This document shows positions 61,646-64,000 of a DNA stretch of 64,000 nt, one piece after another. The position numbers were made by a program, and so were the translations under genes. Source of the DNA: Photorhabdus heterorhabditis. Its GTDB lineage: Bacteria; Pseudomonadota; Gammaproteobacteria; Enterobacterales; Enterobacteriaceae. Under the pieces are notes generated by a model. That model had not been told where the DNA came from, did not search any database, and worked only from the letters and a program-made list of their open reading frames with translations. Each line of letters begins with the position of its first letter. Within the stretch, counting starts at the first letter, position 1. The stretch is from NCBI RefSeq assembly GCF_018448905.1, contig NZ_RCWA01000006.1, positions 116,947 through 180,946 of the forward strand, written 5' to 3'.

Positions 61646-62087
61646 GGCATAAACTATCGCCGACAGGGTGTTTGATACTCATCAGAGCTGATTTTTCCCT
61701 TTCACGAGGTTTGAACTGGCACCGAGATGTCGTCACCGTGCACTTTGTCCGGCATCAGCACGCACTAGACGTAGAATATTGAGGGCTGTTTCTGCCTCGA
61801 TCAGCACCTTCAAAAAAGTATTGAATGCCATCTGGTGTAGGGGCTTCTGTCCAGCTAGTTGCCAACCATTTTTTCGTTAACATTGCTGAGTAAGCCCCGG
61901 AGACAAGTGAGGCTGAGTTGTTGCGGCCTGGTAGGATGAAATAAAGGAGCCAGACAGGCATATGTTGGCTGGGTATGGCATATTGGGTACCTTTCCGTAT
62001 TTTGAGGAAAAGAAAACAATGCGTCATCATAACGTAACAGATATTACGGCTGTAGTACTAAGTTTCCACATAGCTTAAGTTGTATTA
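61646..62087. other. Region with no assignable gene
   Basis: About 440 bases. A minus-strand open frame (61755-62030) encodes 91 residues including MPVWLLYFILPGRNNSASLV and EAPTPDGIQYFFEG. A shifted frame continues plausibly (IEAETALNILRLVRADAG), so this could be a decayed gene, but I cannot name it. Confidence 0.3.
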
Positions 62088-62159
62088 GTGTGATTACCGA
62101 GGGAGACTGACGGACTAATTACCGAAGGACTTTGTCGTTTCAGTATACCTGCTCCCGGC

Positions 62160-63692
62160 TTAATTGCTCAACCGAAGATCACTCGATGTTCTGGCTTTCT
62201 CAACCCGCAGGGCACTGGTATTCATTTTTTCCCGTAGCCAGATATGTCTCACACCACTCGGACTGAGGGTTATCTGATATTTTTCTCGCATCTGGGCCGA
62301 TACCTGTACCTGACCCAGATGCGGATTTTCCAATGAAAAAGCCATCACCCTTTCCTCTATTTCCCGGGCCGTCCGATTTTTATGATGTAATGCCGGGTTA
62401 AAGGTGCGTTTGAGTGCTTCCGGCCCTTTTTCTTTGAGTAGTTTACGATGACGATAGAGCGTGTCACGGGAGCAACCACTCTGCCTTGCGGCTTCAGCGA
62501 CATTACCCAGTTTGTCCGCTAATTCCAGCGCATCCAGCTTTCTCTGGATTTCCAGGTCATACAGCGAAGGTTTAGTCGGCTCAATAACTTCAGAGACGCG
62601 TAATTTTCGGTCTGCAAAGTAGGCCGTAAAACGACCGTCATATTGCTTTCGGATCTCAATTTTCTGGTTGGCTATCGAATACCTGAGCGGGGAGTCGATC
62701 AGGTAAAACTGATTACCGTAGCTGAAGGTGTGATCCCGGCGGATTTTTCGATACGCTTTCTGGACACAGATATTCTCCAGACTGATATGAGCCGGAACCG
62801 GTTTAAATTCTGATTTGATGTTTTGCGCTTTCACGGCAATGTTTTTTTGCCAATAGTCGGGAATAAAGACTTCCTGAAGGTATTGGTTAGCGCTGGGCAT
62901 ATCCGTGATATTTCTCAGGCGTAGCTCAGGCACGAGACGGTCCTGGAACGTATCGAATGAACGTTCAATGCGCCCTTTGCCCTGAGGTGAATTGGCAAAA
63001 ATGATCTCAATACCCAGTTCTTCACAGGCTCTTTGTACTTGCGAGAAATTGCACCGCTTGGGACCACCGAAGATCCCGGCTTTATCCACATACAGAGCTT
63101 TAAATATTCCTCTCTTTGCAATGTAGTCACGCAGGACTTTTAAGCAACCTTCGGTGGTTTCGGACTCAAAAAACTCGGCATGAACTTCACTGGTGGCGTC
63201 ATCAATGAGCGCGATTAAACAGGATTTTCTGTCACCGAACCAGCGATGGGGGCTGCCATCCATTTGGAGCAGCAAGCCCGCTGATTCCATCCGTTCTCTT
63301 CGCTTACGAACCTGAGAACGTCTGCGTTTAGCCCGCTTAACATGGTGAATTTCGTGTGCCCAGCCACGTAGGGTTTCTCGTTTTACCCGAAGGCCTTCGT
63401 GCTTTTCCAGCAGTTCAGCAAGGTGCTGCAAATTCACATCGTAGTACTTTTCCTTGATAAGAGACTGCACTTGCCGCTTTAGCCTGTCCGGTATTTTATT
63501 GGCGGGAGTTCTGCCGGTATTACGGTGGATCACAAACTGGATACCGACTTTCTGATATTGTTGAAGATAACGTTCGATAGTCCGACGGGATTTACTGAGA
63601 AGCTTTGAGGCATTAATAATGCTGATTTTTCCTTGCGCCACCTTGGCAATCACATCCACGGTGAGTTGGGCTTTAGCATCCATAATAATCAT
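62160..63692 (-). CDS. ISNCY-family transposase
   Basis: A 510-residue full-length transposase. An N-terminal helix-turn-helix (INASKLLSKSRRTIERYLQQ) is followed by an rve/DDE core: LLQMDGSPHRWFGDRKSCLI (first Asp), FKALYVDKAGIFGG (second Asp) and NSPQGKGRIERSFDTFQDRL (Glu). A second HTH-like segment lies near 395-415 (NVAEAARQSGCSRDTLYRHR). No frameshift, so it is probably active. The start is at 63692; ATG codons two and three positions later are alternatives. Confidence 0.9.
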   Translation of the reverse strand: MIIMDAKAQLTVDVIAKVAQGKISIINASKLLSKSRRTIERYLQQYQKVGIQFVIHRNTGRTPANKIPDRLKRQVQSLIKEKYYDVNLQHLAELLEKHEGLRVKRETLRGWAHEIHHVKRAKRRRSQVRKRRERMESAGLLLQMDGSPHRWFGDRKSCLIALIDDATSEVHAEFFESETTEGCLKVLRDYIAKRGIFKALYVDKAGIFGGPKRCNFSQVQRACEELGIEIIFANSPQGKGRIERSFDTFQDRLVPELRLRNITDMPSANQYLQEVFIPDYWQKNIAVKAQNIKSEFKPVPAHISLENICVQKAYRKIRRDHTFSYGNQFYLIDSPLRYSIANQKIEIRKQYDGRFTAYFADRKLRVSEVIEPTKPSLYDLEIQRKLDALELADKLGNVAEAARQSGCSRDTLYRHRKLLKEKGPEALKRTFNPALHHKNRTAREIEERVMAFSLENPHLGQVQVSAQMREKYQITLSPSGVRHIWLREKMNTSALRVEKARTSSDLRLSN

Positions 63693-63754
63693 CCTTCGTG
63701 TCCCCTGAATACGTACACTGAAATATTCAGAAGATTCACAGATTAAATAGATCC

Positions 63755-63873
63755 GTCAATTTCCCTTGGTCATTATGTTAAAGCGACAAAATCGCTTGGT
63801 AGTTAAAATACGACAAAGTCCCTTGGTGTTCACAACAGGTAATTAGTCCGTCAGTTTCCCTCGGTAATCACAC
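63755..63873. repeat. Four imperfect boxes in the right end of the ISNCY-type element
   Basis: Boxes GTCAATTTCCCTTGGTCATT, GACAAAATCGCTTGGTAGTT, GACAAAGTCCCTTGGTGTTC and GTCAGTTTCCCTCGGTAATC are spaced by roughly 30 bases. The left end has at least two (62093-62145). They are probably transposase-binding sites; the arrangement is Tn7/Mu-like in that several sites lie at each end. Confidence 0.6.
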
Positions 63874-63886
63874 TAGGTAGTGTCCC

Positions 63887-64000
63887 TTAATTATATAATC
63901 TCCGGCAAAAGAGTCGAATACAGCCTAATTTCACCATCGACAGATAGTTTCGTGCTGTTTTTTCATAGCGTGTTGCAATACGTCGATTACCTTTCAAAAA
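63887..64000 (-). CDS. IS5-family transposase, C-terminal end (runs off window)
   Basis: The last 37 residues are visible: FLKGNRRIATRYEKTARNYL and SMVKLGCIRLFCRRLYN, then TAA. The RRIATRYEKTARNYLSM motif is the conserved C-terminus of IS5-family (IS427-like) transposases and includes the catalytic-Glu region's neighbour residues. The element end GGTAGTGTCCCTTAA begins near 63876, directly beside the ISNCY-type element. Whether the gene is whole cannot be seen. Confidence 0.85.
   Translation of the reverse strand, partial: FLKGNRRIATRYEKTARNYLSMVKLGCIRLFCRRLYN

Larger units (their letters stand above)
62088..63873 (-). mobile_element. ISNCY-type insertion sequence, apparently intact
   Basis: Bounded by inverted repeats of about 36 bp beginning GTGTGATTACCGAGGGA and continuing to CTAATTACC; the right end is the reverse complement with one or two mismatches. 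The length is about 1786 bp with a single full-length transposase. TA dinucleotides flank both ends. It abuts an IS5-family element on the right. The right terminal region has four repeated boxes (separate entry). Confidence 0.82.

Noticed and set aside
63755-63873. CRISPR-like array at the right end
   Set aside because: The four boxes are short, imperfect, lie within IS termini and recur in the left end; there are no unique spacers and no cas genes.
1-64000. tRNA or rRNA genes
   Set aside because: No cloverleaf-like or rRNA-like segment was noticed by eye on either strand; a tRNAscan run would be decisive.

Overview
The window reads as a Gammaproteobacterial chromosome segment made almost entirely of accessory DNA. 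My best guess is an insect-associated Morganellaceae such as Photorhabdus or Xenorhabdus. That guess rests on moderate GC in the backbone, a thin-pilus plus SPI-7/PFGI-1-type conjugation module, dense IS remnants (IS6, IS982, IS1595, ISNCY, IS5 types) and an NRPS/PKS cluster. The genus is inference; nothing in the window proves it.

Layout. 1-1041: two adjacent AbiTii-type abortive-infection genes on the minus strand, the first cut by the window edge. 1567-12251: a complete R64-like thin type IV pilus operon (pilL-M-N-O-P-Q-R-S, prepilin peptidase, pilV, one unknown) on the plus strand. 12718-33342: a minus-strand, strikingly AT-rich biosynthetic operon of seven genes: NRPS (C-A-T-C-A-T), PKS (KS-AT-KR-ACP), an SHMT-like PLP enzyme, NRPS (C-A-T-TE), an MDR-family reductase-like protein, a penicillin acylase and an isochorismatase-type hydrolase. 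It sits exactly between the pil and tra operons and is bracketed by two nested pairs of direct repeats (R1, 108 bp, about 91% identical; R2, 98 bp, about 86% identical). 34809-56633: the conjugation (type IV secretion, MPF-G-like) genes of the integrative element. These are interrupted at the usual cargo position (about 40.5-44.1 kb) by a DprA-like gene, a broken phosphoribosyltransferase, a HigBA-type toxin-antitoxin pair and two dead ISs. 56683-64000: the tail, with a DUF3742-like gene, a strongly folded 86-bp inverted-repeat region, a decayed HD-hydrolase gene, an Abi_2/AbiD-F gene, a Mu-like repressor/Ner divergent switch, an apparently intact ISNCY-type element and the end of an IS5-family transposase.

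How the parts work together. The pilus genes would supply a thin pilus for mating-pair contact. The tra genes would supply the mating channel, the VirB4-like ATPase and the coupling protein. The peptide-polyketide cluster and the defence genes are cargo. No integrase, relaxase or att site is visible, so the element must extend beyond the window or have lost them.

The biosynthetic cluster is the most interesting part. Reading the adenylation pockets by eye gives Gly, then Pro, then one ketoreduced C2 unit (probably malonate), then an unassigned residue. Release is by a thioesterase whose nucleophile is Cys (GHCAG) rather than Ser. The operon also encodes an SHMT homologue lacking canonical active-site residues, and an Ntn-type acylase that could remove an N-acyl prodrug cap. 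Cys-thioesterases together with SHMT-fold transaldolases are known from beta-lactone biosynthesis (obafluorin), so a strained-ring or otherwise unusual release product is a testable hypothesis, not a conclusion.
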